A stretch of 64,000 nt of DNA from Haematobacter massiliensis (GTDB taxonomy: Bacteria; Pseudomonadota; Alphaproteobacteria; Rhodobacterales; Rhodobacteraceae). The DNA is taken from assembly GCF_000740795.1 (NCBI RefSeq), contig NZ_JGYG01000003.1:186001-250000 (forward strand), written 5' to 3'. Both the position numbers and the translations under genes were made by a program. Below, piece by piece: positions 51,976 through 61,660 of this stretch (position 1 is the stretch's first letter; every line of letters begins with the position of its first letter). Below the pieces are notes generated by a model. The model saw only the letters and a program-made list of their open reading frames with translations, ran no database searches and was not told where the DNA came from.

Positions 51976-52707
51976 ATGACGAACCCGACAGCCGCAATGC
52001 TGGTGATCGGAGACGAGATCCTCTCCGGTCGCACGAAGGATACCAACAGCGGCCACCTTGCCGATGAGCTGACGGCGCGGGGCATAGACCTGCGGGAAAT
52101 CCGCGTGATTCCCGACGATCACGCCGCCATCGTGGAGGCAGTACGCTCCCTTTCCGACAGGTTCGATCATGTGTTCACGTCCGGCGGGATCGGGCCGACG
52201 CATGACGACATCACCGCCGATGCGGTGGCCGAAGCCTTTGGCGCGGCGATCGGCGTTCGGGCGGATGCGCGGGAGATCCTCGCGCGTCATTATGCGCAGC
52301 AGGGTACGGAACTGAACGAGGCGCGGCTTCGCATGGCCCGCATTCCGGACGGCGCCGCGCTGATCGACAATCCGATCTCCGCCGCCCCGGGGTTCACCAT
52401 CGGCAATGTGCATGTGATGGCGGGCGTGCCCACGATCTTCGGCGCGATGGCGGCCTCCGTGCTGTCGACCATCGACGGCGGCGCGCCGCTCCTCTCCCAG
52501 ACCCTCCGCATCGAGCGGGGCGAGGGCGAAGTGGCGACACCGCTCGCCGATCTCGCACACCGCTATCCCGAACTCACCATGGGCTCCTACCCGTTCCAGA
52601 AGAATGGTGTCTATGGCACGAACATCGTGGTCCGGGGCACCGATCCCGGCCGGATCGGCGCGGCGGTGACGGAACTGGCGCGCATGTTCCCGGAGGCGAT
52701 CGCGTGA
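51976..52707 (+). CDS. Molybdopterin-binding domain protein, CinA N-terminal-like
   Basis: The 243-residue protein has the MoaB/CinA fold: AAMLVIGDEILSGRTKDTNS, then FDHVFTSGGIGPTHDDITAD, then AGVPTIFGAM. It lacks the C-terminal nicotinamide nucleotide amidase domain of full CinA, so it belongs to the shorter competence/damage-inducible protein A-like group whose substrate is uncertain. It overlaps the next gene by four bases. Confidence 0.9.
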   Translation: MTNPTAAMLVIGDEILSGRTKDTNSGHLADELTARGIDLREIRVIPDDHAAIVEAVRSLSDRFDHVFTSGGIGPTHDDITADAVAEAFGAAIGVRADAREILARHYAQQGTELNEARLRMARIPDGAALIDNPISAAPGFTIGNVHVMAGVPTIFGAMAASVLSTIDGGAPLLSQTLRIERGEGEVATPLADLAHRYPELTMGSYPFQKNGVYGTNIVVRGTDPGRIGAAVTELARMFPEAIA

Positions 52708-53414
52708 CCTATGGCGAGGTGATGGACGCCACATGGCCCGCCGAATCGCTGCGGCGGGCCGGTGCTTGGCTCATTCGCCTGTCGCCCGCAGCGGGGGGCA
52801 AGCGCGTGCAGGCGATCACGCCTTCGAAGCCCGGTGCACCGGACCCGGAGGAGGCGATTCGCGCCGCCCGCGCGCTCGGCCAGCGCCCGATTTTCCGCGT
52901 GGAGGCGGAGGATGAGGCACTGGATGCCCGGTTGGCGGAGGCAGGGCTGACGAAAATCGACCCCGTCATCTACTACAGCGCGCCAACGGCACTGGTCGTC
53001 GGCGCTGGGCCGAAGCCCGTTACCGGCTTCACCATATGGGAGCCACTGCAACTCATGCTCGACATATGGGCGGATTGCGGCACCGCGCCGGAGCGGATCG
53101 AGGTGATGCACCGCGTCAGGGGGCCCAAGACCGCCCTTCTGGGCCGGTCGAAGGACCGCGCCTCCGGCGTGGGATTTGTCGCGCTGGCGGGGGATCGGGC
53201 GATGGTCCATTCGCTCGCCGTCCTGCCCGCTTTCCGCCGCTTGGGGGCGGGGCGCAACATGATGCAGCGCGCGGCGCTCTGGGCGATGGAGCAGGGCGCG
53301 GAGGAGATTGCTCTGGCCGTCGAGGCGGAGAATACCGGCGCGCGGGCGCTCTATGATGCGCTAGGCATGCGTGCCGCAGGAGGATATCACTACCGCGTGG
53401 GAGGAGACGCCTGA
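52704..53414 (+). CDS. GNAT family N-acetyltransferase
   Basis: The 236-residue protein has a divergent N-terminal half and a C-terminal GNAT domain: VGFVALAGDRAMVHSLAVLP, then RRLGAGRNMMQRAALWAMEQ (acetyl-CoA pyrophosphate loop R/Q-x-x-G-x-G), then NTGARALYDALGM. The substrate is unknown. Translationally coupled on both sides (ATGA at 52704, TGATG-type junction at 53414). Confidence 0.87.
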   Translation: MTYGEVMDATWPAESLRRAGAWLIRLSPAAGGKRVQAITPSKPGAPDPEEAIRAARALGQRPIFRVEAEDEALDARLAEAGLTKIDPVIYYSAPTALVVGAGPKPVTGFTIWEPLQLMLDIWADCGTAPERIEVMHRVRGPKTALLGRSKDRASGVGFVALAGDRAMVHSLAVLPAFRRLGAGRNMMQRAALWAMEQGAEEIALAVEAENTGARALYDALGMRAAGGYHYRVGGDA

Positions 53415-53980
53415 TGAGTGACAACGCAACCGCCCTCGACCTGCCGATGGTCGATCCGCTGCCGGAGGCCACAGCGAAGTATTTCCGCATCTGCGAGGAA
53501 AAGCTGGGCCTCGTCCCCAATGTGCTGAAGGCCTATGCCTTCGACATCGACAAGCTGAACACCTTCACCGCCCTCTACAATGACCTGATGCTCGCCGACA
53601 GCGGGCTGACCAAGCTGGAGCGGGAGATGATCGCGGTTGTTGTCTCCTCTCTCAACCGCTGCTGGTATTGTCAGGTCGCCCATGGCGCGGCGGTGCGGGA
53701 ATTATCCGGCAGTCCGGCGTTGGGGGAAGCGATGGTGATGAACTGGCGCGCCGCCGAGCTGGATGCCCGGCAGACGGCGATGCTGACCTTCGCCGAGAAG
53801 CTCACCCTCGACAGCGCCCGTATCGTTGAGGCGGACCGGGAAGCACTGCGGGCCGCAGGTTTCTCCGACCGCGACATATGGGACATCGGCGCCGTCACAG
53901 GGTTCTTCAACATGACCAACCGCGTCGCCTCCGCCAGCGACATGCGCCCCAATACGGACTATCACGGCATGGCGAGGTGA
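53414..53980 (+). CDS. Peroxidase-related protein, carboxymuconolactone decarboxylase/AhpD-like
   Basis: The 188-residue protein has the AhpD-type active site LNRCWYCQVAHGAAVR (C-x-x-C with downstream His) and an upstream Glu in LEREMIAVVVSSLN. These proteins reduce peroxides with a redox-active Cys pair. The N-terminal LGLVPNVLKAYAFD is typical of the uncharacterised peroxidase-related subgroup. Confidence 0.9.
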   Translation: MSDNATALDLPMVDPLPEATAKYFRICEEKLGLVPNVLKAYAFDIDKLNTFTALYNDLMLADSGLTKLEREMIAVVVSSLNRCWYCQVAHGAAVRELSGSPALGEAMVMNWRAAELDARQTAMLTFAEKLTLDSARIVEADREALRAAGFSDRDIWDIGAVTGFFNMTNRVASASDMRPNTDYHGMAR

Positions 53981-54897
53981 GGGGGAGCCGCCTGCTTCCA
54001 CCGCTGCTTGCCCTGCTGATAGGCGCTCTGCCGCTTGCCGCCGCGCCAGATCTCGGATTGCCGCCCGAAGCCGTGCTGACGGTGGACAGCCATGGCACGA
54101 TGGGCAGCTACGCCTTGCCGACGGGGCCTGCAGATGGCTCCCTTCCCATTCGATTGCTGGAGGGGGTCGTTACCAGGCAAGTCTGGCGTGTGCCCCAGCC
54201 GGGCTTTTCCACCTTCGAGGCATTGGCGGCGATGGCGGAGCGGCTTTCGGCGGCGGGGTATCGTATCGGCTTCACCTGCGAGACGCTGGCCTGCGGCGGC
54301 TTCGACTTCCGCTACGCAACCGATGTTGCTCCGGAGCCGGAGATGCACGTCGATCTGGGCGATTTCCGCTTCGCGGTGGCGGAGGGGGCCTCAGGCATCG
54401 TCACCCTGTTCATCAGCCGGTCGAGCGACAGCGGCTTTGTCCAGATGACCCATGTCGCCCCGCAATCTGTGACACCCGCGCCAGCACCAGCGCCTGCCTC
54501 GAAACCAATCCCCCCTGAAGGCGTACCCCAGGGCGAGATTGCCGAACGACTTGCCGCAGGATTCGCCGTTCCCCTTGAGGATCTGCGGTTCACCAGCGGG
54601 TCCGCGACGCTTGAAGGCGGGAACTTCGCTTCGCTGGACACGCTCGCGGCCTGGCTCGGAGGAAATGCCGCGCGCCGCGTGACGCTTGTCGGCCATACTG
54701 ACAATTCCGGCGCGCTGGAGGCAAACCGCGCCCTGTCGCTCCGGCGGGCTGAGGCGGCGCGCAATTACCTGACCAGCAAGGGCGTCAACGGCCGGCAGGT
54801 CCGGGCCGAAGGCGTCGGCTGGTTGGCCCCGCGGGACAGCAACACCACGGAAGCGGGTCGCCTGCGCAACCGTCGGGTGGAAGCGATGGCGGAATAG
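53977..54897 (+). CDS. OmpA family envelope protein
   Basis: From a GTG at 53977 (GTGA overlap with the previous stop) the protein has 306 residues: a signal sequence (LLPPLLALLIGALPLAAAP), a domain of unknown type (about 25-165), a proline/alanine linker (PAPAPAPASKPIPPEG) and an OmpA-like peptidoglycan-binding domain (RVTLVGHTDNSGALEANRAL, RRAEAARNYL, RNRRVEAM). It probably anchors an outer-membrane or periplasmic component to the wall. Confidence 0.88.
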   Translation: MRGSRLLPPLLALLIGALPLAAAPDLGLPPEAVLTVDSHGTMGSYALPTGPADGSLPIRLLEGVVTRQVWRVPQPGFSTFEALAAMAERLSAAGYRIGFTCETLACGGFDFRYATDVAPEPEMHVDLGDFRFAVAEGASGIVTLFISRSSDSGFVQMTHVAPQSVTPAPAPAPASKPIPPEGVPQGEIAERLAAGFAVPLEDLRFTSGSATLEGGNFASLDTLAAWLGGNAARRVTLVGHTDNSGALEANRALSLRRAEAARNYLTSKGVNGRQVRAEGVGWLAPRDSNTTEAGRLRNRRVEAMAE

Positions 54898-54921
54898 CCA
54901 AGCCCGCCGTGCCCAGGGAAA

Positions 54922-55818
54922 TCAAATCTGATGCTCTGCGAAGCGATCGCTCAGGAAGTCGATGAAGGCGCGCACCTTGGGCTGGGTGAATCTGCCGGGG
55001 GGGTAGACGGCATGTACGCCCACGGTCTCCATCGGCAGGCTGGGAATGGCTTCCTCCACCAACCCCGCCTTCATCGCCTCCGCATAGAGAAATCGGGGCA
55101 GATAGGCGATGCCGAGGCCGGAGATAGCCGCATTCAGCAGCGACTGGCCGTCATTGACGGTGAGCCACCCTGTCGTCCGCACCGCACGGCGCTCGCCCGA
55201 GGCCGTTATGATGCGCCAGACATTGGCGCTGGCTTCGTTAGAGTAATGCAGCAGCCGATGATCGCTCAGATCCTCCACCCGCTTCGGCCGGCCGAACTGC
55301 TCGAAATAGGCGGGCGAGCCGACCATCCTCCGCGTGGTGTTCAGCAGGCGCCGCGCACGGAGCGAACTGTCCTCCAGCTCTCCCATGCGGATCGCCAGGT
55401 CGAAGCCCTCCGAGATCAACTCCACATAGCGGTTGGAGAGCGACATGTTCACCGTCACCTCAGGGCAGTCCCGCAGGAAATCCGCGAGGATCGGTGACAG
55501 CAGGCTGACACCGAAATCGGTATCGACGGAGACCCGCAACACCCCTGAAGGCGCCGTCTGCATGGAGGTGACCAGCGCATCCGCCTCTCCGGCATCGTTC
55601 AGCACGCGGCGGGCGCGGTCGTAATAGGCCAACCCGATCTCCGTCGGGCTGACGCGCCGGGTCGTGCGGTTGAGAAGGCGCGCCCCAAGCCGCGCTTCAA
55701 GGGAGGACACATGTTTCGACACGGCCGATTTGGAGATGCCCATCTTGCGCGCCGCATCCGTGAATCCGCCCTGATCCACGACCGTAGCGAAGGCCTCCAT
55801 CTCTGTCAGTCGATCCAT
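54922..55818 (-). CDS. LysR family transcriptional regulator
   Basis: The 298-residue protein has the N-terminal winged helix (FTDAARKMGISKSAVSKHVS SLEARLGARLLNRTTRRVSP) and a C-terminal effector-binding domain. The sequence style (YDRARRVLNDAGEADALV) is that of the CrgA/DsdC-like subgroup. The effector and target are unknown. It is divergent from the CPBP gene across a 411-bp AT-richer intergenic stretch. Confidence 0.92.
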   Translation of the reverse strand: MDRLTEMEAFATVVDQGGFTDAARKMGISKSAVSKHVSSLEARLGARLLNRTTRRVSPTEIGLAYYDRARRVLNDAGEADALVTSMQTAPSGVLRVSVDTDFGVSLLSPILADFLRDCPEVTVNMSLSNRYVELISEGFDLAIRMGELEDSSLRARRLLNTTRRMVGSPAYFEQFGRPKRVEDLSDHRLLHYSNEASANVWRIITASGERRAVRTTGWLTVNDGQSLLNAAISGLGIAYLPRFLYAEAMKAGLVEEAIPSLPMETVGVHAVYPPGRFTQPKVRAFIDFLSDRFAEHQI

Positions 55819-56229
55819 TCCAATACTCCAAAACTAATCCCGGACAACGGCCACCACAAGCTATCTCACTGATAAGCAAGAACAATGATGGGCTTGAAAA
55901 AACGTTCGTGATGGGGGAGGCCGTGCAATTAAAAGAAGAAATAACACACAATCTATCACCTTAAAAGTGTTCTCGCGCTTGATTTCGATTCGGAAACGAA
56001 TCACGTGAAAGGGCCGCGCCCCTAGCTTATTCCGAAACAGCGAGGAAGGCTTCCCAATCCTGACCGGCGATTCCTTGCCGATCGCTGATTCACGTCCCTG
56101 CTGCACCTCCTTCAGAAGAAAAGCCGTCCACATGACCAAAATTTCAGCTTGTCCAAACCCTACCGGCATCTCAAGGCTGTAGGCGAGCGCATCCTGTGAT
56201 CCTGACGGGCATGCCAGAAGCGGTGCCCG
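55819..56229. other. 411-bp intergenic region, AT-richer than its surroundings
   Basis: No gene is recognised. The region between the divergent LysR and CPBP genes is noticeably richer in A and T (for example 55920-55960). It includes the imperfect dyad ATTTCGATTCGGAAACGAAT near 55981. It probably holds promoters and LysR binding sites. Confidence 0.5.
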
Positions 56230-57120
56230 ATGTCCTATGCCCCCCTCGCCACATATGTTGCGCCGGCACGGCGACGATCTGCCCTGTGGCGGACGGCGCT
56301 TGGCCTGTTGCTGATCTTTGGGGTCTATGCCGCGATTCTCGCGGCCGTTGCGGCATTGCTTTTCCGTCTGGCCGGACAAGGCCGCTTCCAGCCGCTCGCC
56401 ACCGATATCGCACTGGGCGAGACACCCTGGGGCATGATCGCACTCCTGTGGTCCTTCGCGGCGCTCGCCATCGGCCCCATGATCGCGGTTCGCCTGTTGC
56501 ATGGACGGAGTATCCGCACCCTGTTCGGACGGGGGAGCACGGTTCTGCGCGACTTCGTAAAGGCCGCGGCGACGCTCATGGTGATCTATATCCTTGGCAT
56601 CGCTCTCAGCAGCCTCTTGCCGGGGGCGGAAGGAACGCTGCCCGGCCTCGATCTGCGTCGCTGGCTGAGCTTCCTGCCCCTCGCGCTGATCGGGATCGGG
56701 ATCCAGACGCTGGCGGAGGAATTGGTCTTCCGCGGCTATCTTCTCCAACAGCTCGCCGCACGCTTCCGCTCACCGCTGATCTACCTGCTCCTGCCCAGTA
56801 TCCTCTTTGCACTGTTGCACTACGAGCCGGGGGTGATGGGGCCGAATGCAATCTATGTTGTCGCCGCCACGGGGCTTTTCGGGTTGGTGGCCGCCGATCT
56901 GACAGCGCGGACCGGGTCCATCGGCGCGGCTTGGGGGCTGCATTTCGCCAACAACGCTGCGGCACTGCTCTTCGTCTCCTCGGGCGGAGTGCTGCAGGGT
57001 CTGGCGCTTCGCATCTCCACGGTCGCGCCGGAGACGGAGGGCTTCGTCTCGATGATCGTCATCGACGTGGTGATGCTGGCGGTCGTCTGGGGGCTGTGCC
57101 GCCTTGTGCTGCGGCGCTGA
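56230..57120 (+). CDS. CPBP family intramembrane metalloprotease
   Basis: The 296-residue membrane protein carries the three CPBP (CAAX protease/bacteriocin-processing) motifs: EELVFRGYLLQQL (EExxxR), FALLHYEPG (Fxxx H) and LHFANNAAALL (HxxxN). About eight membrane segments are seen. The substrate is unknown; members process prenylated proteins or peptides. Confidence 0.9.
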   Translation: MSYAPLATYVAPARRRSALWRTALGLLLIFGVYAAILAAVAALLFRLAGQGRFQPLATDIALGETPWGMIALLWSFAALAIGPMIAVRLLHGRSIRTLFGRGSTVLRDFVKAAATLMVIYILGIALSSLLPGAEGTLPGLDLRRWLSFLPLALIGIGIQTLAEELVFRGYLLQQLAARFRSPLIYLLLPSILFALLHYEPGVMGPNAIYVVAATGLFGLVAADLTARTGSIGAAWGLHFANNAAALLFVSSGGVLQGLALRISTVAPETEGFVSMIVIDVVMLAVVWGLCRLVLRR

Positions 57121-57180
57121 TTGCATTTCGGGCCCGCGCGGCTTATCTCAGTCGCGACCGAAAGAGGGCCCTCTGCGCGC

Positions 57181-58110
57181 ATGAACTGGATTTCCAACTA
57201 CGTCCGCCCGAAGATCAACTCGCTCTTCTCCCGTCGGGAAGTGCCTGAGAACCTGTGGACGAAGTGCCCCGAATGCGGAACGATGATCTTCCACCGCGAG
57301 TTGACGGACAACCTGAACGTCTGCCCCAACTGCGGCCATCACATGCAGATCAGCCCGCGCGACCGCTTCCGGGCACTTTTCGATGGCGGGATCTTCACGG
57401 AGGTGAAAGTCCCGGAGCCGATCGTCGATCCGCTCCACTTCCGTGACCAGAAGAAATATCCCGACCGCCTCAAGGCCGCTCAGAAATCCACCGGTGAGAA
57501 GGAGGCGATGCTCGTCGCCGAGGGCGAGATGGGCCGCACTCCGATCGTTGCCGCCGCGCAGGATTTCTCCTTCATGGCCGGGTCGATGGGCATGTATGTC
57601 GGGAATGCCATCATCGCCGCGGCAGAACGCGCCGTGGAACTCGGGCGGCCGCTTGTGCTGTTTTCCGCGGCGGGCGGGGCGCGCATGCAGGAGGGGATCC
57701 TCTCCCTGATGCAGATGCCACGCACGACAGTCGCCGTGGAAATGGTCAAGGAAGCGGGTCTTCCCTACATCGTCGTTCTTACCCATCCGACCACCGGCGG
57801 CGTGACGGCGAGCTATGCCATGCTGGGCGATGTTCAGATCGCGGAGCCGAATGCGCTCATCTGTTTTGCAGGCCCGCGCGTGATCGAGCAGACGATTCGC
57901 GAAAAACTGCCCGAGGGTTTCCAGCGGGCAGAGTATCTGCTGGATCACGGCATGCTGGACCGCGTTACGCCCCGCAAGGATCTCAAGGATGAGCTCACCG
58001 CGATCATACGCCTCCTGATGAGCCAGCCGCAGGCCGTGAAAGCAGAGCTTCCCGCCCCTGCCGCAGACGCGGAAATCGAGCCTCTTCATGCCACGGGCAC
58101 AACTTCGTGA
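57181..58110 (+). CDS. accD: Acetyl-CoA carboxylase carboxyltransferase subunit beta
   Basis: The 309-residue protein has the N-terminal zinc ribbon (CPECGTMIF ... CPNCGHHM) and crotonase-fold carboxyltransferase core ([36 protein letters not shown]). With AccA it transfers carboxyl to acetyl-CoA for fatty acid synthesis. The ATG at 57181 begins the conserved [12 protein letters not shown]. Its stop overlaps the folC start (GTGA). Confidence 0.97.
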   Translation: MNWISNYVRPKINSLFSRREVPENLWTKCPECGTMIFHRELTDNLNVCPNCGHHMQISPRDRFRALFDGGIFTEVKVPEPIVDPLHFRDQKKYPDRLKAAQKSTGEKEAMLVAEGEMGRTPIVAAAQDFSFMAGSMGMYVGNAIIAAAERAVELGRPLVLFSAAGGARMQEGILSLMQMPRTTVAVEMVKEAGLPYIVVLTHPTTGGVTASYAMLGDVQIAEPNALICFAGPRVIEQTIREKLPEGFQRAEYLLDHGMLDRVTPRKDLKDELTAIIRLLMSQPQAVKAELPAPAADAEIEPLHATGTTS

Positions 58111-59579
58111 ACGGCACGCCCCCCGGCAACAGGCCTGAGGAGGGCAAGGCCGATGGGCCGGTGAGCGACATATCCGTTCAGGACGCTTCCGGCAAAGGGC
58201 CGCACGCTCCGCAGACCGCTCCGGCGGGTGGGCTGCCTCAGGGGCAGGCACAGGACAGCACCGGGCAGAACGCGCCTGATGATGACAGTCACGGTATTTC
58301 GTCCGGCAGAACCGCGGGAAGCGATGTGATCCTTGATCGCATGATGCGGCTGCATCCCAAGGTGATTGATCTCACGCTCGACCGCATCCGGGAGCTGCTG
58401 GGCCGGCTTGGCCATCCCGAACGCGCCCTGCCGCCGGTTATCCATATCGCTGGAACCAACGGCAAAGGCTCCACGCAGGCGATGATTCGTGCGGGGCTGG
58501 AGGCGGAGGGGAAACGGGTCCATGCCTATACCTCCCCCCATCTCGTCCGGTTTCACGAGCGCATCCGGCTGGCCGGAGAGCTGATCGATGAGGGCGAGTT
58601 GATGCGCCTTCTGGACGAATGCGACCGGGTAAACGCCGGCGCGCCGATCACCTTCTTCGAAATTACCACGGCAGCGGCATTTCTCGCCTTCTCCCGTGTC
58701 CCGGCCGATTACCTGCTGCTGGAGGTGGGGCTGGGCGGGCGGTTCGATGCGACCAACGTGATCGACCGCCCTGCCCTTACCGTCATCACGCCCGTGTCTT
58801 TCGACCATGAGCAGTATCTGGGCGATACGCTCGGGCAGATCGCCTTTGAAAAGGCCGGAATCCTGAAACCCGGCGTCACCGGGATCATCGGGCCGCAACT
58901 TCCCGAAGCGCGCGAGGCGATCACGGCACGGGCGGATGCAATCGGCGCGCCGCTCCTGCTCTCCGGGCAGGATTGGCAGGTCTGGGAGGAGCGTGGACGC
59001 CTCGCCTATCTGGATCAGCGCGGGCTGCTTGATCTGCCGCTCCCAAATCTCGCCGGTCCGCATCAGGTCGAAAACGCAGGCGCAGCGCTGGCGGCGCTCC
59101 GCGCTCTGGGCATCGGCGAAGCGGGAACGGAGGCTGCTGTCACGCGTGCCGTCTGGCCGGCACGGATGCAGCACCTTCGCCGCGGCCCGCTCGTGGAAGC
59201 TGCGCCTGCGGCGGATATCTGGCTCGATGGCGGCCATAATCCCGCGGGCGGACAAGCACTGGCGGCGACACTCTCCCGGATGCCGGAACGGCGGACGCAT
59301 CTCGTCTGCGGCATGCTGAACACGAAAGATATCGCCGGCTATCTCCTCCCGCTGACGGCGGTGGCGAAGGATCTGCGCGCAGTCAGCATTCCCAACGCGC
59401 CCGCGACGCTTCCCGCCGAGGAAACCGCTGCCGCCGCCCGGACGGTCGGTCTCACGGCACATGTTAGCGAAAACGTCCTGGCAGCCGTCGAAGAGATTGC
59501 CGCAGCCGATCCGGACTCGCGCATTCTGATCTGCGGCTCCCTTTATCTTGCCGGGGAAGTGCTCCGCGACAACGGCTGA
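58107..59579 (+). CDS. folC: Bifunctional folylpolyglutamate/dihydrofolate synthase with N-terminal extension
   Basis: The 490-residue frame contains the Mur-ligase-like P-loop [37 protein letters not shown] and the C-terminal DGGHNPAG. It adds glutamate to dihydropteroate and folates. The conserved protein begins near [20 protein letters not shown]; the preceding 70 residues are Gly/Pro/Asp-rich and unusual. The GTG at 58107 is chosen for its coupling to accD, as in other alphaproteobacteria, but a start near 58325 or 58340 is possible. Confidence 0.9.
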   Translation: MNGTPPGNRPEEGKADGPVSDISVQDASGKGPHAPQTAPAGGLPQGQAQDSTGQNAPDDDSHGISSGRTAGSDVILDRMMRLHPKVIDLTLDRIRELLGRLGHPERALPPVIHIAGTNGKGSTQAMIRAGLEAEGKRVHAYTSPHLVRFHERIRLAGELIDEGELMRLLDECDRVNAGAPITFFEITTAAAFLAFSRVPADYLLLEVGLGGRFDATNVIDRPALTVITPVSFDHEQYLGDTLGQIAFEKAGILKPGVTGIIGPQLPEAREAITARADAIGAPLLLSGQDWQVWEERGRLAYLDQRGLLDLPLPNLAGPHQVENAGAALAALRALGIGEAGTEAAVTRAVWPARMQHLRRGPLVEAAPAADIWLDGGHNPAGGQALAATLSRMPERRTHLVCGMLNTKDIAGYLLPLTAVAKDLRAVSIPNAPATLPAEETAAAARTVGLTAHVSENVLAAVEEIAAADPDSRILICGSLYLAGEVLRDNG

Positions 59580-59585
59580 CAGTCG

Positions 59586-60008
59586 CTACTCCTCCAGAAC
59601 CACTTCAAAGCGCGTGAGGTTGGTCCGGGCGCTACGCCGGTAATCCAGGTGCTCGGCCATCGCGCGGACGAGGAACCAGCCATAGCCCCCTTCCGGCGGT
59701 GGACCGCTTTCCGGCAGGGTTCCCTCGGGCAACTTGCCCCCTGGCATGACCCCGCCCCTGTCGCTCACGACGAAGCTGGCCCGGTCCGCGCCACAGCGCA
59801 TGCGGATCGCGATCGGCCCCTCATCCCCTGCATAACCATGTTCGACGATATTGTTGAGGATTTCAGCCAGGGCGATTTCCGCCCTGACAAGACCTTCATC
59901 GGAAGTGCCGCGCAGACGGAGCACACCGATGATCCGGGTCAATGCGCCCCGGACCGCCATCGGATCGGCAGGAATGAGCAGACGCATTTGCGCCTGCTCG
60001 CCTGCCAT
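59586..60008 (-). CDS. RsbW-like anti-sigma factor / serine kinase
   Basis: The 140-residue protein has a GHKL ATPase: LAEILNNIVEHGYAGDEGPI (N box), VVSDRGGVMPGG (G1), and GGYGWFLVRAM (G2). It is the usual partner of the STAS protein encoded 29 bp upstream. AGGA 7 nt before the ATG at 60008 favours that start over one at 60032. The controlled sigma factor or effector is not evident. Confidence 0.85.
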   Translation of the reverse strand: MAGEQAQMRLLIPADPMAVRGALTRIIGVLRLRGTSDEGLVRAEIALAEILNNIVEHGYAGDEGPIAIRMRCGADRASFVVSDRGGVMPGGKLPEGTLPESGPPPEGGYGWFLVRAMAEHLDYRRSARTNLTRFEVVLEE

Positions 60009-60037
60009 GTTGTTCCTGTCGACGCGGCCCATCGCCG

Positions 60038-60379
60038 TCAGGAGGCGAGAGGCAACGGCCCCGCCTCGTCCAAGGGCGGGAGGATCCGGAATATCCTGTC
60101 CATCCGGGTGAGCGTCAGAACCTTGGCCACCATGGGGGTCACGCCCGCAAGCTCCAGCCTCCTCTCCGGCTGAAGAAGCTTCATCACCGCCACCAGCGCG
60201 CCAAGACCGGAACTGTCGAGAAATGCGACTTCAGCCATATCGAGAATCACGCGAGGCGCCGGTTCTGCGGTGAGGTGGCGCATCCGCTCCTTGAAGGCGA
60301 TGGCGGAGGCCGCGTCGATGCGGCTTTCCTCCACCCGGATCAAAAGAAGCCCGTCTGTCAGTCTGGCGGAAAGCTGCAT
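60038..60379 (-). CDS. STAS-domain anti-sigma factor antagonist
   Basis: The 113-residue protein has the SpoIIAA/RsbV phosphorylation motif VAFLDSSGLGALVAVMKLL (Ser56/57) and normal length. With the RsbW-like kinase it forms a partner-switching pair in which phosphorylation state decides which partner the kinase binds. No phosphatase of the RsbU type is seen nearby. Confidence 0.88.
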   Translation of the reverse strand: MQLSARLTDGLLLIRVEESRIDAASAIAFKERMRHLTAEPAPRVILDMAEVAFLDSSGLGALVAVMKLLQPERRLELAGVTPMVAKVLTLTRMDRIFRILPPLDEAGPLPLAS

Positions 60380-60481
60380 GTCAAAAACCCCTTAAAAACC
60401 GGCGAGTCGTACCCGCATATGGAAATGCTGGCAGCAAACCGTTACTTTTGAGTAAACTCGCCGCAGGTTGAGGAGGACAGA

Positions 60482-61660
60482 ATGAGAGAAGTCGTGATCG
60501 CGGGCGCGGCCCGGACACCGATGGGCGGGTTTCAGGGCGCCTTTGCCGAACTTGACGCCCCCACGCTCGGGGGTGCGGCGATAGAGGCCGCACTGAAGGA
60601 TGCGGGTATCTCTCCGGCCCGCGTTGAAGAGGTTTTGATGGGCAACGTCCTGTCCGCAGGTCAGGGGCAGGCTCCGGCACGGCAGGCTGGTTTCAAGGCG
60701 GGCCTGGGCGAAGACGTCCCGGCCACCACGCTGAACAAGATGTGCGGCTCCGGCATGAAGGCGCTAATGATCGCCGCCGATCAGGTGGCGCTTGGCCAGA
60801 CGGGGCTTATGGTCGCGGGCGGGATGGAAAGCATGACCAATGCCCCCTACCTGCTGCCAAAGATGCGGGGCGGCGCGCGGATGGGGCATCAGCAGGTCAT
60901 CGACCACATGTTCCTCGACGGGCTGGAGGATGCCTACGACAAGGGCCGGCTCATGGGCACCTTCGCCGAGGATTGCGCTGAAGCCTTTCAATTCACCCGC
61001 GAGGCTCAGGACGAATTCGCGCTCGGCTCGCTCGGCAATGCGCTGGAGGCCCAGAAATCCAACGCCTTTCGGCGGGAGATCGCGCCCGTCACCATCACGA
61101 CCCGCAAGGGACAGGTCACGATCAGCGAGGATGAACAGCCCGGCAATGCGCGGCCCGAGAAGATCCCGACGCTGAAACCCGCTTTCCGCAAGGATGGCAC
61201 CGTGACGGCTGCGAACTCCTCCTCCATCTCTGACGGTGCGGCGGCGCTGATCGTGGCCAGCAACGATGTAGCGGCGGCAGAGGGCCTGCCGATCCGGGCG
61301 CGGATCCTCGGCCATGCCTCGCACGCACAGGCGCCGGGCTGGTTCGCGACTGCCCCCGTTCCCGCCGCGAAGAAACTGCTCGAGCGGCTGGGCTGGTCGG
61401 TCGAGGATGTCGATCTGTGGGAGGTGAACGAAGCCTTTGCCGTTGTCCCCATGGCGTTCATGCAGGAAATGAACATCCCCCGCGACAAGGTGAACGTGAA
61501 CGGCGGGGCCTGTGCGCTTGGCCACCCGATCGGCGCTTCGGGGGCACGGATCGTCGTCACGCTGCTGAACGCGCTGGAGACCCGCGGATTGAAGCGGGGC
61601 ATCGCGGCGATCTGCATCGGCGGCGGCGAGGGCACGGCCATCGCCATCGAACGGCCCTGA
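60482..61660 (+). CDS. Acetyl-CoA acetyltransferase (thiolase)
   Basis: The 392-residue biosynthetic-type thiolase condenses two acetyl-CoA. Catalytic Cys88 lies in LNKMCGSGMKAL, the His region in VNEAFAVVPMAF and GGACALGHPIGASGARI, and the second Cys in AICIGGGEGTA. It could be PhaA or AtoB; no phaB or phaC is adjacent. GAGGAGGACAG precedes the ATG. Coupled to the next gene by TGATG. Confidence 0.94.
   Translation: MREVVIAGAARTPMGGFQGAFAELDAPTLGGAAIEAALKDAGISPARVEEVLMGNVLSAGQGQAPARQAGFKAGLGEDVPATTLNKMCGSGMKALMIAADQVALGQTGLMVAGGMESMTNAPYLLPKMRGGARMGHQQVIDHMFLDGLEDAYDKGRLMGTFAEDCAEAFQFTREAQDEFALGSLGNALEAQKSNAFRREIAPVTITTRKGQVTISEDEQPGNARPEKIPTLKPAFRKDGTVTAANSSSISDGAAALIVASNDVAAAEGLPIRARILGHASHAQAPGWFATAPVPAAKKLLERLGWSVEDVDLWEVNEAFAVVPMAFMQEMNIPRDKVNVNGGACALGHPIGASGARIVVTLLNALETRGLKRGIAAICIGGGEGTAIAIERP

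Noticed and set aside
55861-56748. 295-codon minus-strand frame across the LysR/CPBP gap
   Set aside because: Most of it is antisense to the CPBP gene; the remainder lies in the AT-richer intergenic region without a domain.
58086-59462. 458-codon minus-strand frame opposite folC
   Set aside because: Antisense to all of the conserved FolC motifs; a shadow frame.
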